Shown here piece by piece: positions 31,146 to 40,512 of a DNA stretch of 47,937 bases. Positions within the stretch are counted from its first letter, which is position 1. Every line of letters begins with the position of its first letter. The notes beneath the pieces are model-generated. The model had not been told where the DNA came from. It was given only the letters and a program-made list of their open reading frames with translations, and made no database searches. Source of the DNA: Treponema sp. (GTDB lineage: Bacteria; Spirochaetota; Spirochaetia; Treponematales; Treponemataceae); the NCBI GenBank assembly GCA_017469785.1, contig JAFUFU010000017.1:1-47937 (forward strand), in the 5' to 3' direction. Position numbers and translations under genes: made by a program.

Positions 31146-31442
31146 ATGGATATAATGCTTATTTTCGTATTTGTAATCGCTGCTTTCCTTGGATTGGAGT
31201 TGATTGCAAAGGTTCCTTCACAGCTGCACACGCCGCTTATGTCAGGAACAAACGCTATTTCTGGTATCACTGTTGTAGGTGCCATTTCTATCACTGCCGC
31301 TGCCGTAAAAATCGGCGGTAAGGTTGGAGCTGTTATCGGCTTCCTCGCAATCGTATTTGCTACTATCAACGTAATCGGCGGTTACATGGTAACAGACCGA
31401 ATGCTTGGTATGTTCAAGACTAAGGATTCAAAAAAGAAATAA
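31146..31442 (+). CDS. pntAB: NAD(P) transhydrogenase subunit alpha part 2
   Basis: A 98-residue membrane protein with three TM helices and the family motif LHTPLMSGTNAISGI. It forms part of the proton channel of the split-type transhydrogenase. AAGGAG lies before the ATG at 31146; an upstream in-frame start at 31098 is rejected as it lies within the folded leader. pntB follows after 12 bp. Confidence 0.94.
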   Translation: MDIMLIFVFVIAAFLGLELIAKVPSQLHTPLMSGTNAISGITVVGAISITAAAVKIGGKVGAVIGFLAIVFATINVIGGYMVTDRMLGMFKTKDSKKK

Positions 31443-31454
31443 GGAGCAGTCGGG

Positions 31455-32906
31455 ATGAACGATACATTGATTAAAGTTTTGTACATGATTTCCTGCATCT
31501 TCTTTATCCGTGGTATCAAATTGCTCGGAAAGACAGATACAGCACGCAAGGGCAACGCATATTCAGCAGTCGGTATGTTGATTGCTTGTGTAACAGTTCT
31601 TGTTCAGAAAGATGTTATGAGCGCATTTGCTTCTGACGCTGGTGCCTGGGGCGGAAACCCACTTTTGGCAAACGGCTATTGCTGGATTATCGTAGCTGTT
31701 TTTATTGGTACAATCATCGGTGCTATCTGGTCTAAGAAAGTTCAGATGACTGGTATGCCAGAGCTCGTTGCTTTGTTCAACGGTTTCGGTGGTCTTTCTT
31801 CACTTCTCGTTGCTTTGACTCAGTACATTGCAGCTCCAAAAGGTGACTACTTCACAGCTGTTTCTCTCGGCCTTACAATCGCAATCGGTGCGGTGGCTTT
31901 CACTGGTTCTTTGGTTGCTTGGGGCAAATTGAGCGGAAAGATGACTTTCAAAGGCTGGGTAATTCCTGCCAAGAATGCTTTGAACGGCGTTTTGTGCGTG
32001 CTCGGCTTGGTCTCAATCATCGCTTACTCATTCTTCACTGCTGAAAATCCATTTGGATTCGCAGAAATCGAAAAATGCGGCGTAATCGCTTGTACGGCAA
32101 TCTTCCTCCTTTTGGGCTTCACTATGGTTATCCCGATTGGCGGCGGTGACATGCCGGTTATCATCTCATTCTTGAACGCGCTTTCTGGCTTGGCCGCGGC
32201 TTTCGCCGGTTTCGCAATCAACAACACTGTACTGGTAGTTTCTGGTTGTCTCGTAGGCGCTTCTGGTTTGATTTTGACCTTGATTATGTGTAAGGCTATG
32301 AACCGCACATTCGGCGCTCTCCTTTTCAAGAGTTTCGGCGGTCAGAAGAAGAAGGGAAATGGCGGACCGGCAAAGGAGCCAAAGGCTATGTCTGTGGAAG
32401 ACGCTTACATGATTCTGGAAGCGGCAAAGAATGTCGTCTTTGTTCCGGGATACGGTATGGCTGTAGCTCAGGCTCAGCACGCTGTAAAAGAGCTTTGCGA
32501 CAAGCTTGAAGAGAACGGCGCGGAAGTAAACTTCGCAATCCACCCGGTTGCAGGTCGTATGCCAGGTCACATGAATGTATTGCTGGCTGAGGCAAATGTT
32601 CCTTACGAGCAGCTGAAAACTGCCGATGAAATGAACCCGCAGATGAGCAATGTTGACGTTGCAATCGTCATCGGTGCAAACGACGTCGTAAACCCAGACG
32701 CAATCAACGACGAGTCAAGCCCACTCTACGGTATGCCAATCGTAAACGCACACGAAGCCCGCACAGTATTCGTATTGAAGCGCGGTAAGGGTACAGGATT
32801 CTCTGGTGTAGAGAACCCGCTTTTCACAAACGACAATACGGTTATGATTTACGGTGACGCTAAGGCTACGGTCTCAGCTCTCGTAAGTGAATTTAATGAT
32901 CAGTAA
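31455..32906 (+). CDS. pntB: NAD(P) transhydrogenase subunit beta
   Basis: A 483-residue protein with eight to nine TM helices and a soluble NADP(H)-binding domain III (about 300-483). Domain III shows VPGYGMAVAQAQHAVKEL, HPVAGRMPGHMNVLLAEA and GANDVVNP, the usual NADP motifs. It couples proton flow to NADPH formation. AAGGAG precedes the ATG. The pnt set is complete despite the inserted DNA. Confidence 0.96.
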   Translation: MNDTLIKVLYMISCIFFIRGIKLLGKTDTARKGNAYSAVGMLIACVTVLVQKDVMSAFASDAGAWGGNPLLANGYCWIIVAVFIGTIIGAIWSKKVQMTGMPELVALFNGFGGLSSLLVALTQYIAAPKGDYFTAVSLGLTIAIGAVAFTGSLVAWGKLSGKMTFKGWVIPAKNALNGVLCVLGLVSIIAYSFFTAENPFGFAEIEKCGVIACTAIFLLLGFTMVIPIGGGDMPVIISFLNALSGLAAAFAGFAINNTVLVVSGCLVGASGLILTLIMCKAMNRTFGALLFKSFGGQKKKGNGGPAKEPKAMSVEDAYMILEAAKNVVFVPGYGMAVAQAQHAVKELCDKLEENGAEVNFAIHPVAGRMPGHMNVLLAEANVPYEQLKTADEMNPQMSNVDVAIVIGANDVVNPDAINDESSPLYGMPIVNAHEARTVFVLKRGKGTGFSGVENPLFTNDNTVMIYGDAKATVSALVSEFNDQ

Positions 32907-33000
32907 TTAGACGCAGATGCACACAGATACACGCGGATGTTTTTATACGGAAGTGTGGCTGTGTGTTGCTTGTGTTTTACGTCAGCTTTTCGATTGGCCT

Positions 33001-33092
33001 TCGCAACATAGTTGCTCGGAGACTCGCTAAAAACAGTCCACCGGACTGTTTTTGCCCTTCTCCGCAGGGCCGCTCCCTAGGGCTGGCGTTTT
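33001..33092 (-). repeat. Second repeat family with exchangeable hairpin, copy 1
   Basis: CGCAACATAGTTGCTCGGAG and ACTCGCTAAAAACAG, then CAGTCCACCGGACTG, ending in CTCCCTAGGG. The frame around the hairpin matches part of 46855-47037 but the hairpin stem itself is different. The T-run after CAGTCC-ACC-GGACTG may end pntB transcription. Before it (32907-33000) is a motif CACAGATACACGCGGATG of unknown role. Confidence 0.6.
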
Positions 33093-33172
33093 TTTTGTTC
33101 CTTTGTCCTTGCCTTGCAAAAGCGATGAAGTGTGTTACAATTATTCATTAAGTAAAATTAGGAAAATAATAA

Positions 33173-35293
33173 ATGACTGACTTTACAAGGATTATCAGCA
33201 TCACATCGCTTGTTTTTCTCGCTTTCTTCTGTTTCCAAACTGGTCTTTTTTTATGTACGGGCCACATTATAAAGAAAAACAGTCGACGAACACTTGTCAT
33301 CATCGAATTTTTCACAGGATTTCTGCTTCTTTTTGATGCCCTCGCCTACTTTTATCGGGGGAATATTACCAATACCGGCTGGCACATGGTTCGGCTCAGC
33401 AATTTTTTTGTATTTATATGTAATTTTTCGGCGTCCTTTTTCTTCTGTTTTTATGTCTGTGAATTTATAAAGCAGTCACGGCTGGATTTTTCAATTCTTT
33501 TGAATCCTAAAAAATCCGTAGAAAACGGAATTCCCGTCCATCTTTTTATTGTCCTTTTTTTCTGTCTTGTAGGTATTCTTATTACGATAATCAGTCAGTT
33601 CACGGGTCTTTTATACTATTTTGACGAAAAAAACCTTTATCATAGAAGTACTTTTTATCCTCTGGCTGTTGCGCTGGGCTTCCTGCCCGGGCTTATTACA
33701 ATCTCAATGCTCATTCAGAACAGGAAAAAAATTCAAAAAAATGTATTTGTTTCGCTTGCGGTTTATTGTATTCTTCCATTTCTTGCCGTAATTTTGATTC
33801 TCTTTGTTTATGGTTTTTCATGGATAAATATTTCCCTTGGATTCGGCTCGCTGCATCTTTTCTTTTCTTCTATAAAGTTGATGGAGCTTGAATTCTACTC
33901 TGGGGAGCGGGCAAATTCGATGTTGACTCCGATTTATAAAGCTGAGGGAGAATTTCCCCAGATACTCATGAGAAAAAGAGTCGTTCGTAATCATTTTTGG
34001 CAGACTATTTCCGTGACACTTGCAGGAATCCTTTTGATTCTCATAATCATTTCAATTACAGGCCTCTCGCTTCCGGAAAAAACTCTTGTAATTGACAAAC
34101 CGTATCTAGAAAATGATTCTTCAAAGCAGGTCTGTATAACTTTTGTACGGAATGCGGAAAAACATTGGATTGACGGCAACGACCTGGACAGAACTGGCGC
34201 GCAGTACGACGGCGTGATTTTCAATAATATGCGAAGTACGATAATCACGGAATGGAAGTTTTCTATTTCAATTCCTGCTGGATGCTCTGTAGATCCTGGT
34301 CCATGGAATGGAACTTTTACCCTATCAGACTCATTGCTGAATGTGAAAAAACCTCATGAAGGCGATAAGGAAAACATTCATGGTGTAGACTTTTACAAAA
34401 TTACGCCTTTGAAGACGCTCGGATTCGGTTGTATCATGTATACACCGCACGATTATCAGCCTCTTTCCCAGAAAATCACTTTCACGTATTCAAGTGTTTT
34501 GAAGCCTCTTTCAAATCTCCTTTTCGATGTTTTCCTCGCGCTTCTTTTCATCATTTTCATTATCTCAACTACGATTATGATTCTCGAGAGAAAGCTTATC
34601 CGCGTTGAGGAAGAAAACAAAAAGCTCGAAACAACTGTAAAAGAGCGTACAAAAGAACTCGAGATAGAAAAGAACCGCTCAGAAAGCCTGCTTCTGAATA
34701 TTCTTCCGAAAGAAATTGCAAAAGAACTAAGTGCCCGTCCGGATAGCACGATTGCAAAAGAATATCCAAATGTCACGGTTCTTTTTACCGACATTGTGGG
34801 ATTCACGAAGATAAGCGGAGAAATGAAGGCAGAAGAAGTCGTTACCATGCTTAATAAAATGTTCTCGATGTTCGATGAGCGTGCCCAGCGGGAAGGAATC
34901 GAAAAAATCAAGACCATCGGAGATGCTTACATGGCGGCTGCCGGTCTTACGGAAGAGCGTGACAATGATGGAGCTAAAAAAATGCTCTGCTTTGCCGGAG
35001 GAATTTTGGACGATGTCCGGGCCTTCAATGAAACTTCTCCTGTAAAACTCCAAATCCGGCTAGGTATAAATTCAGGTCCTTTGGTTGCTGGTGTCATTGG
35101 AAAGTCAAAGTTCATTTATGATATTTGGGGCGATACCGTGAATGTCGCAAGCCGTATGGAAAGTACGGGCTGCGCGATGAAGATCCATGTTACTGAAGCC
35201 ACCAAATCACAGACCGAAAGCCTCTTCCATTACAGCGAGAATACTGAAATCAATGTTAAAGGAAAAGGCATGATGAAGACTTACTTTTTATAG
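33173..35293 (+). CDS. Membrane adenylate cyclase with an extracytoplasmic carbohydrate-binding-like domain
   Basis: A 706-residue class III cyclase. About eight TM helices fill residues 5-245, and one more is near 275-295. Residues about 312-442 form an extracytoplasmic beta-rich domain (GAQYDGVIFNN, TEWKFSISIP, PWNGTF), which resembles CBM2-type cellulose-binding folds. A TM (about 443-468) and a coiled coil lead to the catalytic domain. Metal ligands Asp540 and Asp584, Lys580 and Asp654 (adenine-type pair), and Asn657/Arg661 are all present, so it should make cAMP. AGGAAAAT precedes the ATG. The signal sensed is unknown. Confidence 0.88.
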   Translation: MTDFTRIISITSLVFLAFFCFQTGLFLCTGHIIKKNSRRTLVIIEFFTGFLLLFDALAYFYRGNITNTGWHMVRLSNFFVFICNFSASFFFCFYVCEFIKQSRLDFSILLNPKKSVENGIPVHLFIVLFFCLVGILITIISQFTGLLYYFDEKNLYHRSTFYPLAVALGFLPGLITISMLIQNRKKIQKNVFVSLAVYCILPFLAVILILFVYGFSWINISLGFGSLHLFFSSIKLMELEFYSGERANSMLTPIYKAEGEFPQILMRKRVVRNHFWQTISVTLAGILLILIIISITGLSLPEKTLVIDKPYLENDSSKQVCITFVRNAEKHWIDGNDLDRTGAQYDGVIFNNMRSTIITEWKFSISIPAGCSVDPGPWNGTFTLSDSLLNVKKPHEGDKENIHGVDFYKITPLKTLGFGCIMYTPHDYQPLSQKITFTYSSVLKPLSNLLFDVFLALLFIIFIISTTIMILERKLIRVEEENKKLETTVKERTKELEIEKNRSESLLLNILPKEIAKELSARPDSTIAKEYPNVTVLFTDIVGFTKISGEMKAEEVVTMLNKMFSMFDERAQREGIEKIKTIGDAYMAAAGLTEERDNDGAKKMLCFAGGILDDVRAFNETSPVKLQIRLGINSGPLVAGVIGKSKFIYDIWGDTVNVASRMESTGCAMKIHVTEATKSQTESLFHYSENTEINVKGKGMMKTYFL

Positions 35294-35423
35294 AGATGAT
35301 GGCAGAAAATAGTGAAAAGGATAAGTAATCAATATTGTTAGCTCCAGCTAAACTGAATTGGATTTTTATCATTTCCTTTGTTTATATATAATATTGTGTT
35401 ATAATTATTAGAATATACACTCT

Positions 35424-35464
35424 CTCTGATATGTTGCAATATGTTTTTGTACATTTAATCAGAG
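35424..35464 (+). other. Hairpin in the leader of the hydrogenase-like chemoreceptor gene
   Basis: CTCTGAT pairs with ATCAGAG, and ATGT with ACAT inside. It lies between a TATAAT (about 35394-35400) and the ribosome site of 35500. Confidence 0.4.
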
Positions 35465-35499
35465 GGATTCTATAACTATACTTCCAAGAGAGGAAGCGA

Positions 35500-37560
35500 A
35501 TGTCCGAACTCAGGCCAGTAATTTTTGTCGATAAAGACAAGTGTGTAAACTGTCACCGCTGTATTGCAGTTTGTCCGTCAAAAATGTGTAATGATGGTTC
35601 TGGAGATTATGTAAAAATCAACAGCGACATGTGTATTGGATGCGGCCATTGTATCGAGGCTTGTGATCACGGTGCCCGATATGGTATTGATGACACTGAC
35701 GCATTCTTTGCCTCGCTTAAACGCGGGGATTCTGTTGTTGCGATTGTTGCTCCGGCAGCTGCGGCTCATTTTAAAGGTAAGGATTTGGAGCTGAACGGCT
35801 GGCTTAAATCAATCGGCGTAAAAGCTGTGTTTGACGTTGGTTTTGGCGCGGAGCTCACTACAAAATCTTATGTCGAGCACATCAAAAAGAATAATCCTAA
35901 ACTCGTCATTGCTCAGCCTTGTCCTGCAATCGTCACCTGGATTGAGTTGTATCATCCGGAGCTTATTCCTTATCTCTCTCCGGCAGACAGTCCGATGGCC
36001 CACACCATCACGATGATTAAAAAATTCTATCCGCAATACTCTGCTTCTAAAGTTGCGGTCATCTCTCCATGTTACGCAAAACGCCGTGAATTTGACGAGA
36101 ACGGCTTGGGTGATTTCAATGTCACCATGCATTCTGTAAGCGAATAATTCAAGTCTCACAATGTAAATCTCGCTTCTTTCCCAAAAACAGATTATGACAA
36201 TCCTCTGGCTGAACGTGGCGTCCTCTACTCTACTCCGGGCGGACTTTTGCGCACTGCCGAGCGATTTGTTCCTGGCATCGGTAAAAAGACCCGCAAAATC
36301 GAAGGCTTCCCCGAAGTCTACGAATATTTTGACCAGCTTGCGGAAGACATTAAACAGGGGAAAACACCGAAATTCCAGCTGATTGACTGTCTTAACTGCG
36401 GCAAGGGCTGTAACTGTGGTGCAGGTACCGACAACAAAGACATGCCCGTTGATGAGCTTGAAGGCTATATCGAGCGACGAATGGAAGACCGCGTCGCAAG
36501 ATGGAATATGACCAAACCGTCAAGAGGCGCGCTCAAAAAGCTTGACGCGACAATCAACAAATTCTGGAAGGAAGGAATTTATTTCCGGAAATACGAAAAC
36601 CGAAGCTCCAATGTCTCAAAACTTAAAGTGCCGAGTAACGCAGAAGTTCAGAAGATTTTCCACGAAATGGGAAAATACGAAAAGAAAGACATTCTGAATT
36701 GCCGTGCCTGTGGTTATCACTCATGTGAAGAAATGGCTAGGGCAATTTACAACGGCGTAAATCAGATGTCACACTGCTCTTACTATGTAATGCATAAAAT
36801 GACCGAAGATTTCAAGAACGAAATTTCCCAGTCAATTCAGAAGGTCACGGACAAGAGTATTTCATGTATTTCTGAATCAGAGATGAATGTAAAATCTCTC
36901 GTAGAAGTAACCGAGCAGATGTCATCGAATGTTGATTCTTCTGTCGCTGCCGTTGAAGAGATGATTGGAAACATCGGCTCAATCAACGGAATCTTGCAGA
37001 AAAACTTCGCTGCCGTAAATGAACTTGAAGGCGCAACAAGCGTCGGTCAGTCTGGCCTTAAAGAAGTGACCCGCATGGTAAACGAAATCGAAGAAAGCTC
37101 AAAAGGTCTTGCAGAAATGGGCAAAACAATCGATTCAATCGCGGCTGAAACAAACCTTCTCTCAATGAATGCGGCAATCGAAGCGTCTCACGCAGGCGAG
37201 GCAGGAAAGGGCTTTGCAGTCGTTGCTTCTGAAATCCGTAAACTGGCAGAAAGTTCCAGCAAAGAGGCAAAATCAATCGATAATGTCCTCAAAAATATGA
37301 AGAATTTGATTGATTCAGTTTCTGGAAAAACAGATTCTGTCTCAAAAGAATTTGACCATATCGTTACGCTTTCAACTCAGGTTCGCCAGCAGGAAGGTCA
37401 GGTTCATGATGCCGTTGCCGAGCAAAACAAGGGCGGCGAGCTTCTTCTCAAAACAATGGGCAGCATGAAGGAAGCTTCTCAGGCCGTAAGTACTGCCACA
37501 GAACAGCTCAAAGTCGGTACTGCCGAAATCAAATCAACGATTAGCAATCTTGAAATATAA
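35500..37560 (+). pseudogene. Soluble iron-sulfur/hydrogenase-like chemoreceptor with an in-frame stop
   Basis: One frame of 687 codons is interrupted only by TAA at codon 216 (36145-36147). The domains run: ferredoxin 2x[4Fe-4S] (about 8-65, CVNCHRCIAVCP and CIGCGHCIEACD), an H-cluster-like hydrogenase domain (QPCPAIV, SPCYAKRREF, then after the stop [11 protein letters not shown]), a further Cys cluster ([11 protein letters not shown]), and an MCP signalling domain (about 450-687, with [20 protein letters not shown]). There is no TM, so it is cytosolic and should report redox state to chemotaxis. GAGGAAG precedes the ATG. It may be a pseudogene, read through, or contain a sequence error. 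Confidence 0.85.
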
Positions 37561-37578
37561 AGCATAAAGCAAAAAAAT

Positions 37579-37618
37579 ACCCCTAAAATTGAACTTTATT
37601 TGTCCAACTTTAGGGGGT
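37579..37618 (+). terminator. Stem-loop after the chemoreceptor gene
   Basis: ACCCCTAAA pairs with TTTAGGGGGT. No T-run follows, and GTCCAACTTTAGGGGGTGCAC resembles ends of insertion-sequence-related repeats, so it may be a remnant rather than a terminator. Confidence 0.45.
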
Positions 37619-37635
37619 GCACTTTATGTGGGGTA

Positions 37636-37760
37636 AAGGGGTTGTCCAATAAGTATGAGTCATTGCCGTGCTCGACACGGCAATCTCTTGTACTGTAATT
37701 AAATAGATTTTCGGGTCAAGCCCGAAAATGACACTTTTTGAACTTATTGGACAGCCCCTT
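37636..37760. mobile_element. 125 bp MITE-like element
   Basis: Terminal inverted repeats of 19 bp with a single mismatch: AAGGGGTTGTCCAATAAGT (37636-37654) and ACTTATTGGACAGCCCCTT (37742-37760). Inside are two perfect or near-perfect hairpins, ATTGCCGTG/CACGGCAAT (37662-37684) and ATTTTCGGGT/GCCCGAAAAT (37707-37729). It has no coding capacity. It needs a transposase from elsewhere. No clear target duplication is seen. Confidence 0.75.
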
Positions 37761-37764
37761 CTCA

Positions 37765-39528
37765 TTACATCAAATCTTCAAGGTCGATTTCGCCGGCTAC
37801 GCAGGGAACGCCAATCTGCCAGTTTTCGAGAACCTGCGGGTGGATTTCACCAAAGATTCCGACTTGCTTGCCTTTGACGAAAATCGCTGCCTGACGGCCA
37901 GGAATGAAGCGCGGGTCGTTTGCTTCTTTGACTTCGTATTTGTGGTCGAGGTAGTAAAGCACAGTTGAGACCTCAGAAGCCAAATCGTTGAAGTTTGCGT
38001 TATTTGCGGCTGTCATAAATCCAAGAGACTGGATTGTTTTTGTGCCGGTGTTTTCGCTTTCATCGAGGAAGGCGACTTTTCCGATTTCAAAAATCTTGTG
38101 GGGGAAGATTGCGTTTGCGGCGGCACTTTCAGCACGGAGCAATGACGCGATGATTGACGGGCGGACGAACTGATAGTTCTCGCTCATTGGGTTGAGGATT
38201 TCGATAACTTTGTCGGCGCTGATGTTCATGCGGTCGATGTAGTCCCGTTTTGAACCAAGATAGTTGAAAATCATCTCCTGATAGCCTAAGCCCACCATGA
38301 TTTCCTTTGCCTTGCGGCTGAAAAGAGTGACATCAGAGAGTTTGCCGACAGTGAAGTCGTTTGGTCGCTCCGGCTTGAAGAAATCCAAGCCCATTCCAAT
38401 CATGACATCTTCGATAACATCGACTTCGTGGAGGAAGTCGTTGCGGTATGGCGGCGGCTGGAGAGTGAATTCAACATCGCCCTTGTTTGCCTTGCAGTAT
38501 TTTTCGGTCTTTTCGGTTGCCGGGATGTCTTTTGCCTTGACATCGTTATCCATGCGGCTGAGAGCGTCGAGAACCTGTGCCTTTGTAAGGTCGCAGCCAA
38601 GCTTTTTGTTGATTGCGGCCAAAGTTGCTTTTGTGGGCTTCTGGAAATAGAAAGGAACGGTGATTTCCTTGCCGAAACCTGTCTCATAAGGATGCACGAC
38701 TTTTACAGGCAAGATTTCGTAGCCCGCGTCATGGAAGTCACAGGCAACGATGTTTGCGGCAAGAATGAGATTTTCCATGTTGTCGCCGGTAAGCTCAACC
38801 ATCAAGTCTTTGTCGCCAACCTGAACGGCACCCAAAGTCGCAGAGTTGATAATCGGTGCCATTGAAAGCACTTCGTTTTTGTCATCGGTGAGGAGTGGGA
38901 ATTTTTTGAGTCCTTCGAGAATCCATCCGAAATCCTTTCCTTTTGGATGGTCGGTGAGAATCTGGCGGCAGGTCATGGGCTTGTCGCAGGCCAGAGGAAC
39001 GAATGAAGTTTTGTCGGGGTCAACTGCTTTGTAATGGCAGGGCCATTTGATTTCGCTCATTCGGTAAACGCCCATTGAGATTGACTTTCGCTTGCGGCCA
39101 AAGTTCCAGCAGAGCTTTTCCTGAGTCTGGATGATGTCTTTGAGCATGGGGTCGTCGATTGCCTTGCCGGAAATGACAAAGCTGACCATGAAAGGACGGA
39201 CATTTTTGAGGCCCTCTTCGACAGTGATTGTGCGGTTTCCGCAATCCTTGATAGACCCGGCTTTTGAGATGAATTTTGAGTAGTCAGAGCGTTTTGCTCC
39301 CTCGTGCAAGCGGAGCTGCCGTGTAACGCCGCCGGTAGACCACAAATCCGGGCGGTTGGTGTCGTTCAATTCGATTTTGATGACGCGCTCGCTTTCGCTC
39401 TGGCTCATGTCGGGCTTTTCGTCAAGCTCGGCCTTTCCGCAGACAAGTTTTCGCTCCAGAGTGTCGTAGTCGTATTTTTTTCCAAGAAGATTAAAAAACA
39501 GTTTTTCGTTTACTTCAATTTTTGGCAT
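37765..39528 (-). CDS. pheT: Phenylalanyl-tRNA synthetase beta subunit, archaeal type
   Basis: A 587-residue PheT. It is shorter than the usual bacterial beta chain (about 800) and has the archaeal/eukaryal layout, a known feature of spirochaetes. It has the B3/4-like part (DTNRPDLWSTGGVTRQLRLHEG region) and a B5-like DNA-binding segment. The C-terminal catalytic-like core has RNDFLHEVDVIEDVMIGMG and FIPGRQAAIF. It pairs with PheS, not seen here, to charge tRNA-Phe. GAGGAAAT lies before the ATG. Its stop is next to the MITE. Confidence 0.94.
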   Translation of the reverse strand: MPKIEVNEKLFFNLLGKKYDYDTLERKLVCGKAELDEKPDMSQSESERVIKIELNDTNRPDLWSTGGVTRQLRLHEGAKRSDYSKFISKAGSIKDCGNRTITVEEGLKNVRPFMVSFVISGKAIDDPMLKDIIQTQEKLCWNFGRKRKSISMGVYRMSEIKWPCHYKAVDPDKTSFVPLACDKPMTCRQILTDHPKGKDFGWILEGLKKFPLLTDDKNEVLSMAPIINSATLGAVQVGDKDLMVELTGDNMENLILAANIVACDFHDAGYEILPVKVVHPYETGFGKEITVPFYFQKPTKATLAAINKKLGCDLTKAQVLDALSRMDNDVKAKDIPATEKTEKYCKANKGDVEFTLQPPPYRNDFLHEVDVIEDVMIGMGLDFFKPERPNDFTVGKLSDVTLFSRKAKEIMVGLGYQEMIFNYLGSKRDYIDRMNISADKVIEILNPMSENYQFVRPSIIASLLRAESAAANAIFPHKIFEIGKVAFLDESENTGTKTIQSLGFMTAANNANFNDLASEVSTVLYYLDHKYEVKEANDPRFIPGRQAAIFVKGKQVGIFGEIHPQVLENWQIGVPCVAGEIDLEDLM

Positions 39529-39664
39529 AATTTCCTCGATAAGATTATCAAATTATTATATAGAAAAAAGCAGAAGTTCTCAACACATACGGAAAGACAG
39601 GCAGAGACTATTAGGGATAAAAATCACCCTAGCGCAAAAAGGGAATAAAACATATAATCACATT

Positions 39665-39979
39665 ATGGAAATCAACGCAAAACAGAGAAAACTTTTAGAG
39701 AAAAATGCTCAGGGATTGAGCGCATTGGTTCAGATTGGCGGCGCCGGCGTAACGGAAAATCAAATTACGCAGATTTCGCGTCTGCTGGATGAGCATGAGC
39801 TTATCAAAATCAAGTTCAACGAATTCAAAGACGAAAAACGAGATTTGAGCACAGAAATCACCGAAAAAACAGATGCGACTTTCGTGCGCCTTATCGGAAA
39901 TGTGCTGATTCTTTACCGCCCGGCAAAAGAAGCTAACGACCGTAAGTTTGAAAAAGACTTGGATAATTTGGCAAAATAG
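39665..39979 (+). CDS. YhbY/CRM-domain RNA-binding protein
   Basis: A 104-residue CRS1-YhbY domain protein: KQRKLLEKNAQGLSALVQIG, the GxxG-like GGAGVTENQ loop, HELIKIKFNEF, and the end IGNVLILYRP. YhbY proteins associate with pre-50S ribosomes. No ribosome site is visible; TATAAT (39653-39658) is only 6 bases before ATG, which strongly suggests a leaderless mRNA. It is divergent from pheT. Confidence 0.92.
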   Translation: MEINAKQRKLLEKNAQGLSALVQIGGAGVTENQITQISRLLDEHELIKIKFNEFKDEKRDLSTEITEKTDATFVRLIGNVLILYRPAKEANDRKFEKDLDNLAK

Positions 39980-40018
39980 ATTTATTTAATAATCAACTAA
40001 TTAACGGTAGGTGAAAAA

Positions 40019-40495
40019 ATGTTTCGGCAAATGAGGCGTTTTAAGCAGCAGGTTTCAGAAGAAAAGTGCATCGAAATTCTGAAAAATGAATGGAGAGGCG
40101 TTCTTGCCGTTTTGGGCGATGACGGTTATCCATATACGATACCGCTGGATTTTTATTACGATGAAGGCGATGGCAAAATTTATTTTCACGGCGCAAAAGA
40201 AGGTCACAAAGTAGACGCTATCGAAAAATGTGACAAAGTTTCATTCTGTCTCATGGACAAGGGCTTTAAAAAAGACGGGGACTGGGCTTTGAACATTACC
40301 AGCGTAGTCGCCTTTGGCCGAATCAAAAAAGTCGAGGATTTTGAGAAAGTAAAAGAAAAAGTCTGCAAGCTGGGGCGAAAATATCACCCCTCAGCAGAAG
40401 CCGTGGAAATTGAATGGGAAAATGCAAAAAACCGCGTGCTTTGCCTTGAAATGACAATCGAACACATGACTGGAAAACTCGTAAACGAAAAATAA
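40019..40495 (+). CDS. Pyridoxamine 5'-phosphate oxidase-like flavin-binding protein
   Basis: A 158-residue split-barrel protein: the start MRRFKQQVSEEKCIEIL, then GVLAVLGDDGYPYTIPLDF, KIYFHGAKEGHKVDAI and VSFCL typical of the PNPOx-like/NimA-like family. These proteins bind FMN or a related cofactor and reduce small substrates; some give nitroimidazole tolerance, which cannot be judged here. GGTAGGTG lies before the ATG; a second ATG (MRRF) at 40031 is possible. It follows yhbY by 39 bp. Confidence 0.88.
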   Translation: MFRQMRRFKQQVSEEKCIEILKNEWRGVLAVLGDDGYPYTIPLDFYYDEGDGKIYFHGAKEGHKVDAIEKCDKVSFCLMDKGFKKDGDWALNITSVVAFGRIKKVEDFEKVKEKVCKLGRKYHPSAEAVEIEWENAKNRVLCLEMTIEHMTGKLVNEK

Positions 40496-40512
40496 AGAAA
40501 AAGTGGATGGGT

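Noticed and set aside
36145..36147. TAA as selenocysteine or pyrrolysine codon, or stop reassignment
   Set aside because: Those use TGA and TAG. Many genes here end normally in TAA, so the code is standard.
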